DNA of 64,000 bases from Lanius collurio. Lineage: Eukaryota; Chordata; Aves; Passeriformes; Laniidae. The stretch is from the NCBI GenBank assembly GCA_020086605.1, contig JACBWW010000008.1:18385352-18449351 (forward strand). The letters are read 5' to 3'. Shown piece by piece: positions 1 through 14,420 of the stretch. Under the pieces are notes generated by a model that did not search any database, was not told the DNA's origin, and worked only from the letters and a program-made list of their open reading frames with translations. Within the stretch, counting starts at the first letter, position 1. Every line of letters starts with the position of its first letter. The position numbers were made by a program, and so were the translations under genes.

Positions 1-1950
1 GAAACAAAAGATGTTGTGTCAAACAGCATTTTATTGTCTTAAACAGGACACCGAGTCCCATTAGGGTTTCTGCCTGGAAGTGGCCCCCTCCCTGCATATG
101 AGAAATAGCATATTGACTGAGCTGCTGTGTTCTCAGGGATTCCCTAAAGTCTTTAGCTATTATGCCGTGGCAAGGAAAAACCCAAATTGCCCTACAGCCC
201 AGTGCTGAACTCAATGAACCGTGTGTGGCGAAGACCTGAGGCTCACACTCATCAAAGCCACAGTGTGCTTATTACTCATGATAATGTCCTCTGTAAAAAG
301 ATGGCAGTTCTTGGAGGTCAAACTCTTTCCTGGTTTTTAACATTCTGGATAATTTTGGAACTATGCTTTCACAAGATTTAAACTTGCCTAAAATTACACA
401 TTGTTAATAATACCCATTAAAAGTGTAGAACTAGTATCAGTCTCTGATACCATTCTGAAACTACTGGCTTTTTCCCTGTGAATCGGTCTTTCAGCAGGGT
501 TCCTGAAGTACATTGTTTTCTTCTTTTCAGAGCTGATTGTTAATCTTATAGATTAAATATTAATATTTCTTTTACTAGTTTGCTTTTTATTGAGTTTGCT
601 CTTTACATGAGTCATAAAAAATAAATATTTAAATACATATATATAAATTAGACATTGGTCTCTGTTTTCATACACTAATTTACTATTGACAAAACTTCAT
701 ATCCAGTATCTCTCTGTAGCTTAAGTGCTTTGAGAAGATCTTTTTTACAAGTCTTAGAGTCTTATACCAATTAAAATATTTGAATTTTCACTAAATCTCA
801 TCTATAAATATTATTTTAAAAGTTGTCATTTTACATTTCACCCAGACTTCTTTTTGAAAACATATTTTTTTTTAAGATGGGAGTCAGTAGATAGAGTCCT
901 TGATATCCTCCAAGTTTATTTTAATTTAGGCGACATATTATTAGGCAAAGTTTCTTATGGATCAGACTGTAGTTTGAGGGAGTAATTAAATGGATATCTA
1001 CAGATTATCAGTCTTGATGATGATAATTCTAAATGGTTAACTGTGCATTAGGTAACATTTTTTTGAGAGACTAAGATCTTTTGCTTAATTTTGATGCACC
1101 ATCTTTTATGGTCTCTTTGAAATAAGGAACAGTTAAAAGAAAAATTGCATAAAAATAAACTGAATTGAAATACCTCATTTTTTCTGTGGCACTTGTAAGA
1201 AGGCTGATTTCTTTTTGGGAATGTAGGTAGGAATTACTGGCTGGAATTTTTTCCTGAGTAAATGGTATAACTCTTTTTCTGAAGATGGAAGGAATGCTTC
1301 TGCCCCCATCTCAACCAATAGAGGTGATATATGATACTGTTAAAAAAGGAGGGACTAATGATATTTGGATTTTTATTGTGATTTGCTTTGGTCAAACATG
1401 GATTTCTTGAAATTTTCAGAAAAGGAGAAAAACTTTTAGAGGAAACAAGTGCTATGCCTCATTTGTCACTTTGAGTTCTTACCTGCCACTCTATATGTAA
1501 TGGAAACAAAGTCTTTCTGAACCAAATTTTTAAAACTAACAGTAAGAGATGAGACTTGTTTATCTTCAGGCTACTTCTTTCCACTGTGAAGTACCTTTCT
1601 GCATCATGCTTTTCTTCAACAGATTCAGGCTAAATATATCAGCAATAAAAATACACTAATGTGAAATTTGAGAGGAATGAGAAGGCCTATAAATCACAAG
1701 AATATCAATATATGCCCAATGGACCAAATGGCACAATGTCATCTGCTGGGGTTTTCTCTCACTTCTTATTTATTGTCCCACTAAATTAGAATGTAAGATC
1801 TATACAAAGTGTGATTGTTGAAAGGCTGAAGAAAGCCCCATGATAGAATACTTGAAATTTTCATTTTTCCATGCTCCATTAAGCATCCTGTTTGTTTCTC
1901 AGTCATAAGGACACTAAAGTTCTATCTGACTGTAAGTTTATTTTACACTT
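1..1950. other. Unique AT-rich non-coding DNA
   Basis: No gene, RNA gene or recognisable repeat is seen. All frames are broken by frequent stops, and the only open stretch over 60 codons (187-381, plus) starts at TTG and resembles no family I know. Homopolymer T and A runs are ordinary for this base composition. Confidence 0.6.
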
Positions 1951-1975
1951 AGAATCACAGAATCATTAAGGTCTG
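1951..1975 (-). repeat. CR1 3'-end scrap (probable)
   Basis: The sequence AGAATCACAGAATCATTAAG matches the reverse complement of the 3' end of avian CR1 LINEs, where AATCACAGAATC repeats are followed by a short conserved stretch. Only about 25 bases are recognisable before similarity is lost, so this is either a very short, eroded 5'-truncated copy or a chance match. Confidence 0.4.
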
Positions 1976-4900
1976 TCTTTATTTTAATTCTGGTCTGCTA
2001 ACATTTGCAAATATATCATAAAAATAAATAAACCCCCTAATATTTACAAGTATATTTTTGTGAAAAAAAATCACAAACGCATATGTTGTTTTAATAAATA
2101 AACCTAAAAAAAGAAAAAGTAGTTTCTCTCATATAGAATCTTTGGAGGAAATAGTGAAGTTTCTGTAATGGCAACCTTGTATCCTAATTTTCATGGGTTT
2201 TATTAATAGCAGATAATACTACCACTATATGCATGATATCATTTGCAGATATGAAGTACGGGACTTGATATGAAGGAGTATGTGTCAGAGGTTAATAGAG
2301 ATCTTTCCAATACTGAAAAAACACACCTTTGTTCAATTCTGTCTTCATCTGACCATCCTGCCTAATATGTTTGACATCAATGCTTGGATATGATGCTGTT
2401 GCACAAGTTACACTACATCTAGATTTGGGAAAAATTAAAAAAGTTTCTAGGCCACCAAAAGGACTTCTGTGACAGTTCATGTGAGAAGATTGTAGATAAA
2501 TGCGAATTTTGAATATTCCCAAAATCTCCCTTGATAACACAGTGATTTTCTCTGACTGTCTATGCTGGGGCTAGAGAGATAGAAGACAGCTTCTTACCTA
2601 AATGGTGAAGGTATAGCTTAGTTTCTGTTTAAAAATCAGAATGGCCCTTTCCTCCCCCTCCCCTGCATTTTGAAAATGATGGAATGTATACCTTTTTCTG
2701 TAGGAGTTAGAAGTTGCTTTTGTGTGAGTATGGGGATAGGATGGGTGAGTGAGGAGGAAGGGGAAGGACAGGAATGGGGAAGAGATGGAAAGTAACATGT
2801 AACATCCTTTTCCAAGAAGTTGGAAGACAGTTTTCTCTTAAGAAATCTGGAATTTAGATCTGCAGTTCTAAGGTTCTTCTCTCACTTTCGTGTGATCAGT
2901 TGTGTGTTCATCAGTTGAATGATGAACACTACTACAGAGAGAAATCAGGAACATTGTATTTTTAAATATATTTTAATGTTTGCATGAGTAGCTTATTCTT
3001 AAAAACATTTCTTATGTGAGAGAACTGAAGGTTTGTTATTTTTATTTCCTTATTAATTTTATTTCTCTATTTTCTAGGATTTTTCATTCTAATGGTATAT
3101 TTTTGATTTAATATTGTGTTTCTTATAAGGACATCAAAATTCATTTTGGAATGGTTAATATTAACATTCCTTTCTGTTTACCAAATTTACAGAGGGATAA
3201 ATGGAAGCACAGAAAGCAGTTTCACCTGTAGTGTTTGTTTTTAAAAAATAGATTACTTGTTGCTATTACAGTTGAGTGTAAAGATTGTAAATCAGATTAA
3301 AATTTTAGTTTTGATAGTTAACATTGTTAGAATTCATAGTAAGAAGTAACCTCTGCCTTGAAGATTTTAATCCAAATTCAGGGGCAGGGGCGGAGTTGAA
3401 TTCAAAGGTAGAGAGAAGTGCAAAACAAGGACAAAATGCTTTTGGGGCCCTAAAGGTTAACTTCTGCTTTCTAATTCTTTAGATCATACTAATCTTGTCC
3501 AGATAAAATTGTTTTAGTTCATTGCATATGGTCCTTTATATTGTGTAATAGTACTTTAGAGATGGATGTAATGGGTGAAATCCATGGTACCTCTAGACTG
3601 GCGTTCAGGCTGTAAGCAGATGTTCACAGGAGAAAGCGCAATATGATACTTCCCACAACTACTCTCCCATCCTCCAATTATTTTCAGCTCAAGTATTTCC
3701 TAAGCTTTTGCCCAGTGTCTTCTGGGAACTTTGTAAACCTTTTTATCTTCAACATCCTTTGGCAGGAAATCCCTCAAGTAACAACAACCTGTTGTATGGA
3801 GAACATCCTCCATTTTCACTTGGAATGTAGTTAAGTTACGTCAAATAATATTTTTTTCTGAACTGGTTACTCACTGAAATTTAGATTTATGAAACTTAGT
3901 CAGGAAATACTGGATACTGTTAGATATTATCAAGTTTCTCACTGAAGAAAAGCTTGTTCACAGTCCTGTGTTTTAAAAAAAAATTGTTTTATCATCTGTA
4001 AAAAAGAAATCATCATTTGAGGCTGATAACAATTGTTTATCAGCCTTTAACCTCTTTCAGATAAGGTCATTGTGAAAGCCTGAGAAAAACATCTCTTAAA
4101 AATTTCTGGATTTCATGCAACTCTGCCTTCTATTTATCTGTGTTCGGATGGAAAGATAGTACCTGATAACAAAGTTGAATTTTAGTGGTTTGGACTTTTT
4201 ATCTTATGATTGACATATTCTTGATGTAGAAATTTTATTTTTACAGTTAATTTTTTTTTTCTGTCTTGTCATTTACACCATAGGGAAGACATTTTTGGTT
4301 GGGTTTATTTCCCTTGAGAGCCAGGGATGGGTGGGAATAGAAATAAAAGGCTATTAACCTTTTATGACCACTTTTGAAGGCGATGTCATTATAAACAATT
4401 TTCCATCCTTACTTCATGTACCTCCATACAGTGGGATATCATGCTGTTATTCTGATTAAAAATTAAAATATTTACATTTAAAAAAGGATTTAAAAGTGTT
4501 TAAATGTATTTCCTGACTGTACCAAGCCAGTTGTGCCTTGTAAGTCTTGGGCGTTCAAGAAGTTTAATGATGGGGAATGTGGAAATCACCAGTTACATTC
4601 TTGTGAGCTTGTTATGCACATGCAAATTGAGTAGTTACAAAGAAGCTTTTTAATAGACTCCCCATTTCCTCTCATTGAAGATTACAGAATGTACTAAGGC
4701 ATGATTTCACATGCAGCTGTTTGAATAAATTTAGCATCATATATAAGTCACCTTTGTAGCAAAGAGCAAAACTGTGGTTTATGAGCTTACATGAAAACAA
4801 ACACAGTCTTGGTAAAAACAGGAAGGTTTGAAGGAAAAAAAGTTAGGAAATGTTTCAATTTTGGTAATTTGCACCTTACAGTGACTGGAAAATTGGCATT

Positions 4901-6259
4901 CCTATGCATATGAGTTACTTGTTCCAAATGCATAAAAGCACAACGTAGCTTCCACAGTACACCTCATCCCTTCAATGCCTTGGCAGTTGCCCAATATTTC
5001 TTATTCAGTAGACAACCCAGCACTTCTTGTTCAAAACAAACAATTTAAAATTTGCACCCAATTTGAGAAGGCCTATTTCTTCATGATCTCTTTCCATTGG
5101 AGAAGCTACATGCTTTGCAAATATTAAAAGCTGTGATGTAACAGCACTAAAAAAATATTGTTACATCTGTTGTAAAGATAGGGATTTGGAATATGAAGAA
5201 GGGCCTACTAATGCGGAGTAAGTAATCTGTAGTATTCAGAAACTAACTATCCTGTATTTCTAGTACTTCAGTAGTACAAAACATAATACAAATACTGTTC
5301 AAATCAACTTCTTTGCAGTTGGGAATACTCTGGTTTTGCTAATCTATCTTCAAAGTTCAGAGATAAGCACTGCCAAAATTGAGGGAGGTGCCTGTGGAGA
5401 TTATCTTTGAAGGGTGGGGGTGTGACTGATATTAGGTGCTCCATTATCACACAGGAGCTCAGAATTTCCTCTTACAAAGCTACAATGTCAATAATGAACA
5501 ATCTTGGGATATAAAAATTTCTGACTGGATGAATAATTTCAGGCAAATCTATAAATAACCGAAAAATAACATCTTAAAAGAAATACCAAGGAATTGTAAT
5601 TCAACAGTGATCAACAGTGCTATCATTTTGCCCAAAGACCTTTCTTTGTATCATAAATGCAGATTAGTACTAGATCCTGTCCCTCTCATATTTGAATAAT
5701 TTGCACAAGAAAGAGTATTTTATGTACTTACTTTTTCTTAAAAGGAATTAAATAATGGCTGCCAGGTTGATCCTTAAGTACATCTTTGCCTCTTAAGAAA
5801 ACTGTTTTTCTTTACCAAGGATTTATTTTCCAGGACCATTACCTGATAAATACCAACTTGTTTCAGTAATGCTTAATGACACAGGACCCATCTGGCACTA
5901 TATCAGGATGTGCAGCTGGCTATTAATTACTGAAAACTCCTCCACAGGTCAAATGAAACCATTCACCAAAGATCTGATTGAATAGATTCTTTTTTCTTCT
6001 TTCTTCTATAGCACTAAACAAAAAGAAGGAGTAAATAATTCACATGTATTTACAACATTAATCATGGATAATAAAGTTCCCAGCAACATGAATGTTGATG
6101 GCATTAATGGTTTCTGTTCTTCACTTGTCCTGATTTTTATTCTTGAAATAATGTAGTGGTTTCTCTTTTCAATTGTCCTTCCAACTTTATGGGATGTAAC
6201 TTTTCTTTTTTTTGCCTTAAGGCTAACAATGCATACAGTTTTGCTTATGATATTGGATT
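1976..6259. other. Unique AT-rich non-coding DNA
   Basis: No coding region is supported. Open frames at 2292-2540 (minus), 2598-2798 (minus) and 3643-3834 (plus) are short and resemble nothing known. The only structure singled out is the inverted repeat at 4020-4046. Confidence 0.6.
4020..4046. repeat. Near-perfect inverted repeat with GATAA arms
   Basis: Two exact 10-base arms (AGGCTGATAA and TTATCAGCCT) flank a 7-base centre that contains CAATTG. The result is a pair of inverted GATAA motifs around a CANNTG-type core. It could form a short hairpin or a symmetric transcription-factor site. It is too short for a microRNA precursor. Confidence 0.6.
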
Positions 6260-7320
6260 TTGCATCTTCATCCGTGCCTGGTGGAAGTTAGGTCCACGTT
6301 AGCTGCACATCCATGTTGTCAGGGCCACCCTCGACTCAGCATGAGTGTGCCTTCCCTGTGGGCAGTCAGTGGGGTCCAGCACTGATAAGCACATGATCAT
6401 GGTCATGGCCACACATATCAGCACAGATAGAACCACTTGGCATTCAAGGCAAGCCCAAACAGCTCTGTTTGCATCTCATGTCCTCGTCCGGCTGATCAGG
6501 AGGAAGGCCTGTTACTGGGGCATATTTATGTTGACGACCCCTCCAGGGGTTGGACTGAAGTCTCAGCAGCTGTGTGTCCAGCAGCTGGACTCTGGTTTCC
6601 TCATTTGTGTGAGAGAGCATGTGTGCACATGGACATCCACATACAGTTTGGATCTCTTCATGACCAGGCTTAGAGACCCGTCTGATCCAACCCTGGATGG
6701 TGCAAATCAGCCATAACCTGGACCCTCTGGTAGCTGCTTTCTCCAGGTGCCTCACTCCCAGCACATGGCTCCCAGGGACTCAGACTGCTCACTGGCTAGC
6801 TTGTCTTGATTTTTGTTGGCAAACACACAAGGACTTTGTCCAGTTGCTGACACATCTATAAGCTGTCTGGCCCCAGTTGCTTTGGCATAGAACAGACAGC
6901 CCCTTTCCCAGGAACAGAGTAAGATGTGCAGTTTAAGAAGCAGACAGAACATACTCTGGGGTTCTGGCACAGGGCATAGTCAGACAAGGGAACAAACCAC
7001 CTGCTTTAACCCTTTATCCTTCCATTTTACCATGTTCGCTTCTCTGCAAACCACCTATCTGTCTTTCACCCCACCTTTTCTTTCTCTCTGGTACATCCTT
7101 GGCTAAGTCTCATCCAAGCCCAAAGTGCTCTTCCCTGGTTCCCCATGCCCTATGGCAGTACCCTGCAGTCTGTATGGTGCAGTGGGCAGCCTCTCCCATC
7201 AATTCCTCAGGGAGGGACCAGGTGGGGACTCCCTTTCTCTGACTGGGCTATTGGGGTATCAACTCTCCTATTGTGACTCTGTACTCCTCTGTGTCTGTGT
7301 CTGTGAATGTGTGTAGAAAT
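6260..7320. repeat. G+C-shifted block, probably an old unclassified mobile element
   Basis: Base composition changes sharply at about 6.26 kb and returns to AT-rich background at about 7.32 kb. Inside, both strands carry several overlapping open frames (for example 6345-6716 plus, 6444-6764 minus, 6752-6970 minus), which is what higher G+C produces by chance. None gives a domain I recognise. The abrupt composition change and the length near 1 kb suggest an eroded LTR or retroelement interior. I could not find terminal TG/CA ends with a target duplication, so the boundaries are approximate and the class is unknown. A decayed gene fragment is the alternative. Confidence 0.3.
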
Positions 7321-8284
7321 TAATTACATTGCCTGTATGGTTCTACTGTTACTCTGAAAAAGGCAATTTGAGCAATTTCTTCATTGTTTTACATACACTA
7401 AATGAGAAATCTTCTTTGAAAGCTTATATTAAGAAAAATGTATATGAAAGGAAGACTTTTAAAAAAAAAGGTACTGAAAAAATAAAATATTTTGTAGGAA
7501 GAACAGCAGTAGCAAATGAAGTATTGTCTCATAACAGTAACAGGAGATTACTAGTAAGAAATTGGCCCTACAAGCTATGAAATGGGAGGAGATCTAGAAA
7601 GTAGTTCTTTGTGTTGAGATTTCACGATTTAGTTTTAGAAAGCATTTTATGGAAATGTATTGGTTGTTTTACAAGCTGTTGTGGCTGTGTTATTGCTCAT
7701 CTCATAAAAAAAAAAAGTGGGGTAAATGTCTTTTTGGCTTTGACAGTGCTCCTGAACTGGCATTGACAGAGATCTTGTCAAGGCAAATAGCCTCTGCAGT
7801 CCCACTCTGGACTTGTACATTTTGTAATAAATTTTTGTACACTTCTAGAGGTCAGACATCCAAGGAATGCTGGAGGCCAAATGTGGTCTGACTCCACCAA
7901 TTATTTAGCTGTTTAAATGAGCTGTCCTGAATAAATAACTGAGTCTGGGCATTTGAAAAATGAGTGCACGGTAGCTGGAGCTGAAGACTTGGCAGAAGTA
8001 CTTGTGCAGTAGGCTAGCATCACAGCCAGGTAATTGGTTCATATAGCAGTATTTTTCCTGGTCTCACAGAGGGAGGAGGTCTCAGTCTGTACATGCTAGC
8101 AGTTCTCCATGCCTTGATATTCTAAAGAAAGAAAATGTACACTGTGAAAAGTCTTACTGATTCTAGCACAATACTGATTTTAATGTGTTACTTAAGTAAA
8201 AGTTTTATCAATCTGATATAAGAGCAAAAATATTTGTTGCAAAAAGGAGATTGGGTCTTCCATTTTTGAGAGAAGCTGGGAACA

Positions 8285-8331
8285 GTGAGTTAGTGGTAAA
8301 CTAAATGAGTGAGTTAGTGGTAATTAAATGT
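8285..8331. repeat. 24-bp tandem duplication, two copies
   Basis: The 15-mer GTGAGTTAGTGGTAA occurs at 8285-8299 and again 24 bases later at 8309-8323, with the following bases (CTAAATG / TTAAATG) also similar. This is a recent local duplication rather than a dispersed repeat. Confidence 0.8.
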
Positions 8332-11300
8332 GCTTTGTTATACAGGCTGTGTTGCTGCTTTGTTTTCTGTGTTCCCTTTTCAGGCTTTTTATATTTTTTT
8401 TGCAAGTGATGAAAACTTGAGCAGTGAAGGAGGTGAGGGAAGAGAAACTTCTCTAATTAATTCTGTAGTATACAACAATGCCTTCATTTAGTGTAAAAAG
8501 ACTACAGGCACTCACTAATTTTAATAAGCTGTATTGCCTTGAGGGATCAAAAATTAAAAAAAGAAGATTCTGAAGTTTGTCTATAACAATGCTAGATTTA
8601 AACCCCCAAAATCCTTGTCACTGCTGTTGGGTTGATGCTTGAGGCTCCTCAGTAATGCAGATCAGGTTTGTCATTGCAGAACAAAAACTGTAATATGTTC
8701 CAGCTGGTGAGTTGCGCCGTGTGCCCTGGAATGATGAAACTGCTTCCCTGGATACTGCCTGTGAGGAGCTGGTGGTTCTAAATTTGCTGTTTAAAAGGGT
8801 CACCATTCACATAAAGAGCCATCCTCAACATCCCACTGTCACTTGAGTGGATGCAGCCTTCCGAGCTCTGTGTGTGGAGGGAGAGATGCTGCTCAAGCAG
8901 ACTCTGCTTCCCAGGCAACTTGTCCTCTTCCTTGCCAGCCTGGGGAACTCCCTCGCCTCCCTGGATCCCCACTTGCTGTGGCCTGCAGTGGGCAGTGGGC
9001 AACTACAGACCTGAGATGGGCTCATCACATCTTCAGCTCTGCCTAGAGAAGCTGGGAACAGGCTGTGGAACTAAAAGTTAAGATTCTTGCAGTTATTTTC
9101 TTAGCTAACATTTTAGAAAGAAATTCAACGTCTTGTCAGCTTGTGTAGTGATATGATGAGCAATGGAATTCTTACCAACTTTGCAGAAATACCACGGCTT
9201 TATAGAAAAATGTGCTGATTATTGTTACTCCCTCTATATATGAAGCTTGAAGACAACAATAAATATGCATATTTGCACATCTATGTCGGTTCATTAGAAA
9301 ACCATAACTATTATTCATAAGGTACTTTCTGTTGAAATCCTTGTAATTGGCTAACCACCATTCTTAAATGAAAATGATTTTTTAAACTGGGAGGGGTAAT
9401 TTTAAAAGTAAATTTTATTGGAAACTAAGCACAAAAAAAAAGAGTTAGGTATTCAACAGTAAATGAAAGAGCTGCAAAGTAATGTGAGGTAGAAGACAAG
9501 CTTGGTGAGTAGAAATAAAAAGACTGAATATGATCACACAAATCTTTATTAAGGTAATTACCTTAACTTTACCTACAGAAATTCAATATATAATATAGAT
9601 TTTCTGGAGAAAATGAATTTTTTTCCCCTAAAAGTTCAGAAACAGCACTAAAAGTCATAAATCTTGCAAATTATATAGAGTACATTGCATTAATTTTGAA
9701 ATTCGGTCTCTAAGACAAGAAAGAAATGAGAGTAAAAATGCCCTCTTTGTGAAGTAACTTTAGTAACAGGAAAAATATGCTTCTGGAGAAAATACTAAAA
9801 TTCAGGTGTCAGAAGAGAAACAAGAAGTCCTTCAGATTATAACAACAATTAATGATAACATTTTTAACAAAATGCTGTTTAAAATAAGTCAAATAATAGT
9901 GTTTTTTCATTAGTTAAAGAAGAAAATCCCTGAGACCAACAATATCTGATTTTAAAATAATCTGAGTAGATGACTTGTTTTGCCTGGAAGTCACCTTTAC
10001 ACTGGAACAGAGAGTAGCTGACGTGGAGGCAATTACCTAATACCGCAAGAATGTGAGGTTTTGAAATGACAGTTGCACAATGTAGTAGAACGCATCTACA
10101 GTCTGTTTCCTGAAAAGGCTCCTTTTAGTTTCTTATAGAGTTTGTGCAGAAATGTTTGTTTCTTACTTGTTAACAGCTGACATTTCAAGTCAATCTTGAA
10201 AAGAAATTTTAACTAGGTTGATGGAATAGAGGCTTTTTTAACGGAGTTTGTGAGCTGTACATTCTTGAAATTCAGTTCTGCTGTTCTGTCTCCTGCTTTG
10301 TCACCTTGAAGCTTGAAAATCCTTATGCTTTCAAATATATATGTGGTAGAACTGTACATGATTGGTGAAATGCCTTAGCAATTTCAAATTGTGATTGTGT
10401 AGTAATAAATAATATATTCAATTTTTCTATGAAAATCTGAGGTATAATGCCAGATCCTGCTAAGCCAAATATCAACTTTCTTGTTGACCTCCTACAGCTG
10501 AGGATTTAAAAGGATGCTTGAGAGAAAGTCTTTAGGGATACAAAGAATTGTTAAAAATTTCTGTACTTTTAACCCATTAGTGACATGCTTAAATTGGTTG
10601 GACCAGTGATTTTCTACCCACCTCCAGTACCTGTAATATGAACATTGTAATGGTTCTAGAGAACAAGTGCTGTATTTTGTAATAGCCTATTTAACAGGAC
10701 TAAGTTTTCCTTCTTTTTGTCTGTCTGAAGAACAAGATGCAGGCTGCAGGGCAAATAGCCCTTTCTAGTTCTTTTTTTGCCTTTTATAATATTGAGAATT
10801 TCATCATAATAGTGCATCCCAGTGCTCTGCATGAACACTGGCCAGACTTTACATAGCAGGCAGGAACATTTCTTGAAGTAAATAATGCCAAGGAAAACCA
10901 CATGCAGGATGTATGCTTGGGTTCTCTGCACCTTTTATAGTCCTAGACTGAGTAAATTGGTGCCAAGGGAGTTTCCTTGTATTGTTCTATTATGTTTCAC
11001 AGACTTCTCTATTTTTAAATGAATTTATATTTCTTTTAGATTAGCTGGTAAAGTATTTGGAATGAAACTGTTATCTTTCTTTGTTATTATATTTTACTAG
11101 CAAAATTGTGAGTTTAGACAACCTTGTTATTGTTTTCTTCAGATTCTCTTATCTTAAAAAAATATAACATAGAATATTCATCTTATGCATCTACATGCAT
11201 ATGTTGTCTAGGAATCTATTTCAATCATAAAGAATTATAGGAAATTTAATCTACATTTGAAACTATCTATTTGGGAGGGGGAAAAAGAAAGAAAAAAGAA

Positions 11301-11379
11301 AATATTTTACTTCTGACATGGTGATTTACAAAGTCACATAAGCACGTTTCAATTAAAGTCAGTAATTCACCTGTTTGTT

Positions 11380-11403
11380 ATGATACTTTCCATGATACTT
11401 TCC
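11380..11403. repeat. Perfect 12-bp tandem duplication
   Basis: ATGATACTTTCC is repeated twice with no mismatch and no spacer. Confidence 0.85.
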
Positions 11404-14400
11404 AGCTCCATTACTTTTTAGATTTTGCCTTTTTCTCACAGTTTCACCAGAATTTCTTTGAGAGATTTTTGAACAAGGAGTCCAAAGGTCAAATGAGTAT
11501 TTCAAATAATTCCTTGTTTCATTATTTCTACATAAAAAGAGAAAATGAAATTATGTTTTTCTCATGTTCTGATTTTCTGTGTGTAGTTGAGTTGGTCGCA
11601 TCTTTACATTCCTTCTCACTCTATACTATTTATTTTCCAGTTTTAATGTATAATCATGAATTTTGAAGTAGTATCCATACAGTAACAGCTGAGGGACTTG
11701 TCAGCTGAGTCTCTTTAGAAAATTTAGGCCAAATCTAAAATTATCACATGGTCATTTGTTAAACAGTGCTAAAACACAAGAACAATCTATGTATCAAAAA
11801 AATTTAATAAAGGAGCAAATGAAAGTGGCAAAAGGACAACTCTTTTCATATACAGACTGCAAACACAGATATGATCTGTAGCCTTTTTCTCAGCATAATT
11901 CTGGCCATGGTGCTGTGCATTTAAGTGTCTAATGCCTATTGATTTTGATGCAGGAAGTTATGTACCTAAATTGGAGGGGAGAGTCAAAATCTCCAGTGCC
12001 TTGATTGGCAGTCAGTATTTTAATTTTCCATGAGAACAGTCTGAAGAGAGTCCAAAAAAAGGTATTAGTTTTCGGAAGCAGTCAAATGGAAATGAAAAAT
12101 TTATTTGCCTATCTACTTCACTTTTTTTTCACCTCTATTCTATGACTGCTGAATGTAAACCAAGCCCCAATTTAAATTCAATAAAGTATCTGCTCTGTTG
12201 ATAATTATTGCATAGGTTCTTAGGTAGGTCTTTATCTCACTCTCAGTACCACAACATACAGAAAATATAAAATATTCTGTGGATTCTGATATGTTATGCC
12301 TGCTTCCTACCATGCTGACCAATACTATGCCGTTATCTTAATTTGCTTTCTGAGTTTTCCTATGTCAGTCTCTTTTCCTTAGAGTCTAAGGACTTGGAGC
12401 TAGGGATCAAGTTTGTTGTTGCTGTTCTGTTCATCAGCTAACAGAGTAGATTAATGGTTCCTAAAGTGTGTAGTAATACAGAATATAAAGGTTCTGATAA
12501 CAATGGGAGGCCCTTTAGGATGCTAAATGTTGACAGTTGTCATTTTAAATTTGAAAAAAACCCACATATCTTTTCTATAACTTCTCATTATCTACTTCAT
12601 TTATTCAATTTATCATCCAATTTACAGGTGTTCCTTTAATATTTTAATATATTCATTATTATTCATAAATTAGCTTTCATATTGATTGCCTAGAAAATAA
12701 TTTTGAAAACTGAATTGAATGGGTGTTATTACTTCTGTCAGAATGAAAGAGATGAAAGTAACTGAAGAGGTCAGTATATAACAGTTTGATGGAGGATCAC
12801 ATACAATCAGAAATATTATGAACATTTTAAGTAACCTAATTGGTCTGTTGTGTGTGATATCCAATGAGCAGAAAATCTGTTTCAGGTTTTGGCCATCACT
12901 ATCTTTAAAATGAGGTCTAGGCCAAATTGCCCTGACTCCAAATTATGCTTCTTGTCTAAGCTCAGAGAGCAAGAAAAGCAAACAATGAGTGTATTTTTCT
13001 GTGTTGTTCTCAATGTCCAGGTTACCAAGATCACTTGCATGTTAATCCATCTTTCTTAAATGTTTTTCATCCCTTTTCTGATTATAAAATCATCTCTTAG
13101 TCACGTCTTGCTTTACTTCAATACAGTAATGGAAACATGAAACAGTCTAAAGGACTTTATTTAAGATGTGCTGTTACTACTTGACAGAAGTTTTTTTCTA
13201 TATTTACTTTTGTCCATGTTTTCTGCTTCTGTCAAATATTACTTGAATCTAGCCCAGGTATTCCTGTTTCATTCCTGTGTATGTCACACAAAGCACTACC
13301 TAAAGTTTTGCTAAACTAAAAGATAGATGAAACCGACAGCTTTTAGTTTCAACCTGTATCTGATTAGTTATTTCACCAAAGAAAGTCATAATGATCTGGC
13401 AAGATTTTAAGCTATTTTGGCTGTTTATTATAATTTTGTCTTTTAGAGTCTTGGTTAGTGATCTGCTTTTTATATTGGAGTTAAGATGGCTCCTTCTTCT
13501 TATTCCATATTGGCATTGTCTGCCCTCTCCAATACCCTGTGCTCTTACTGGTATTCTGCAGTTCATTAAAAAAATCACTTAAATATTATTCCAGATAGTG
13601 ATGTGATAGACACAAGCACATTGGGGAATATTTCACTTGCTCCTGATGATTCTCTACCAAGTGATTTCCACTGTCATTATTTGGTCACTATTTTTAAATG
13701 GTTTGGTACCAAATAATATGGCAATACTTCTGTTATATTTATATTAAATGAGAAAAGATAATATCCTGTTACTATTTTGACAAATACCAAACAGTACTTT
13801 AAAGTTTTTCAGCAGGCTTTGAAGTAGTTACTACAACTAAGAAAATTATTAACAAGCTTCTACAAAAAACTATGAACTATATTTTTTGTCTGCTTTTTTT
13901 TTATGAAGCACTAACTTCAAAGTATTGGGATTGACAAGCTATAAAACTTACAGTACCAGTGATGGACAGATTTCATGTATGAATTTTATGGGTGCTGCAA
14001 ATGTTATGAACAACTTTTGGCTTATATAACATGGTTAATAAAATACTCCCCAAACTAGGATTTTCAGTTTTTGATACTTTTTACTAGGAAAATAAGGAGA
14101 TAGGTTCACTGAGTGCTGGTTTTATATGTGTGTGTGAATGTGCTCTTTGGTTTGGAGACCACCATGTGAACAGAATATTGTATAGTTAACAGGTATTTAT
14201 ATACTCCTTTTGTAAGAAAGAGTAGCCATAAAAAACATGTCTTAATTTGGTTAGAGAATGTGTTTAGAGTTTTAAAGCTATGAAGACTTTTAAATTACTC
14301 AGATAGGAATTCATACATTTCACTGTACTGAAACAGAATTTTAAAACAATAATCTGTTAAATTTCTCGTGATACTGATATCTACAAGACAGATCTGTGTA

Positions 14401-14420
14401 AGATTTATTTATATCTATTT

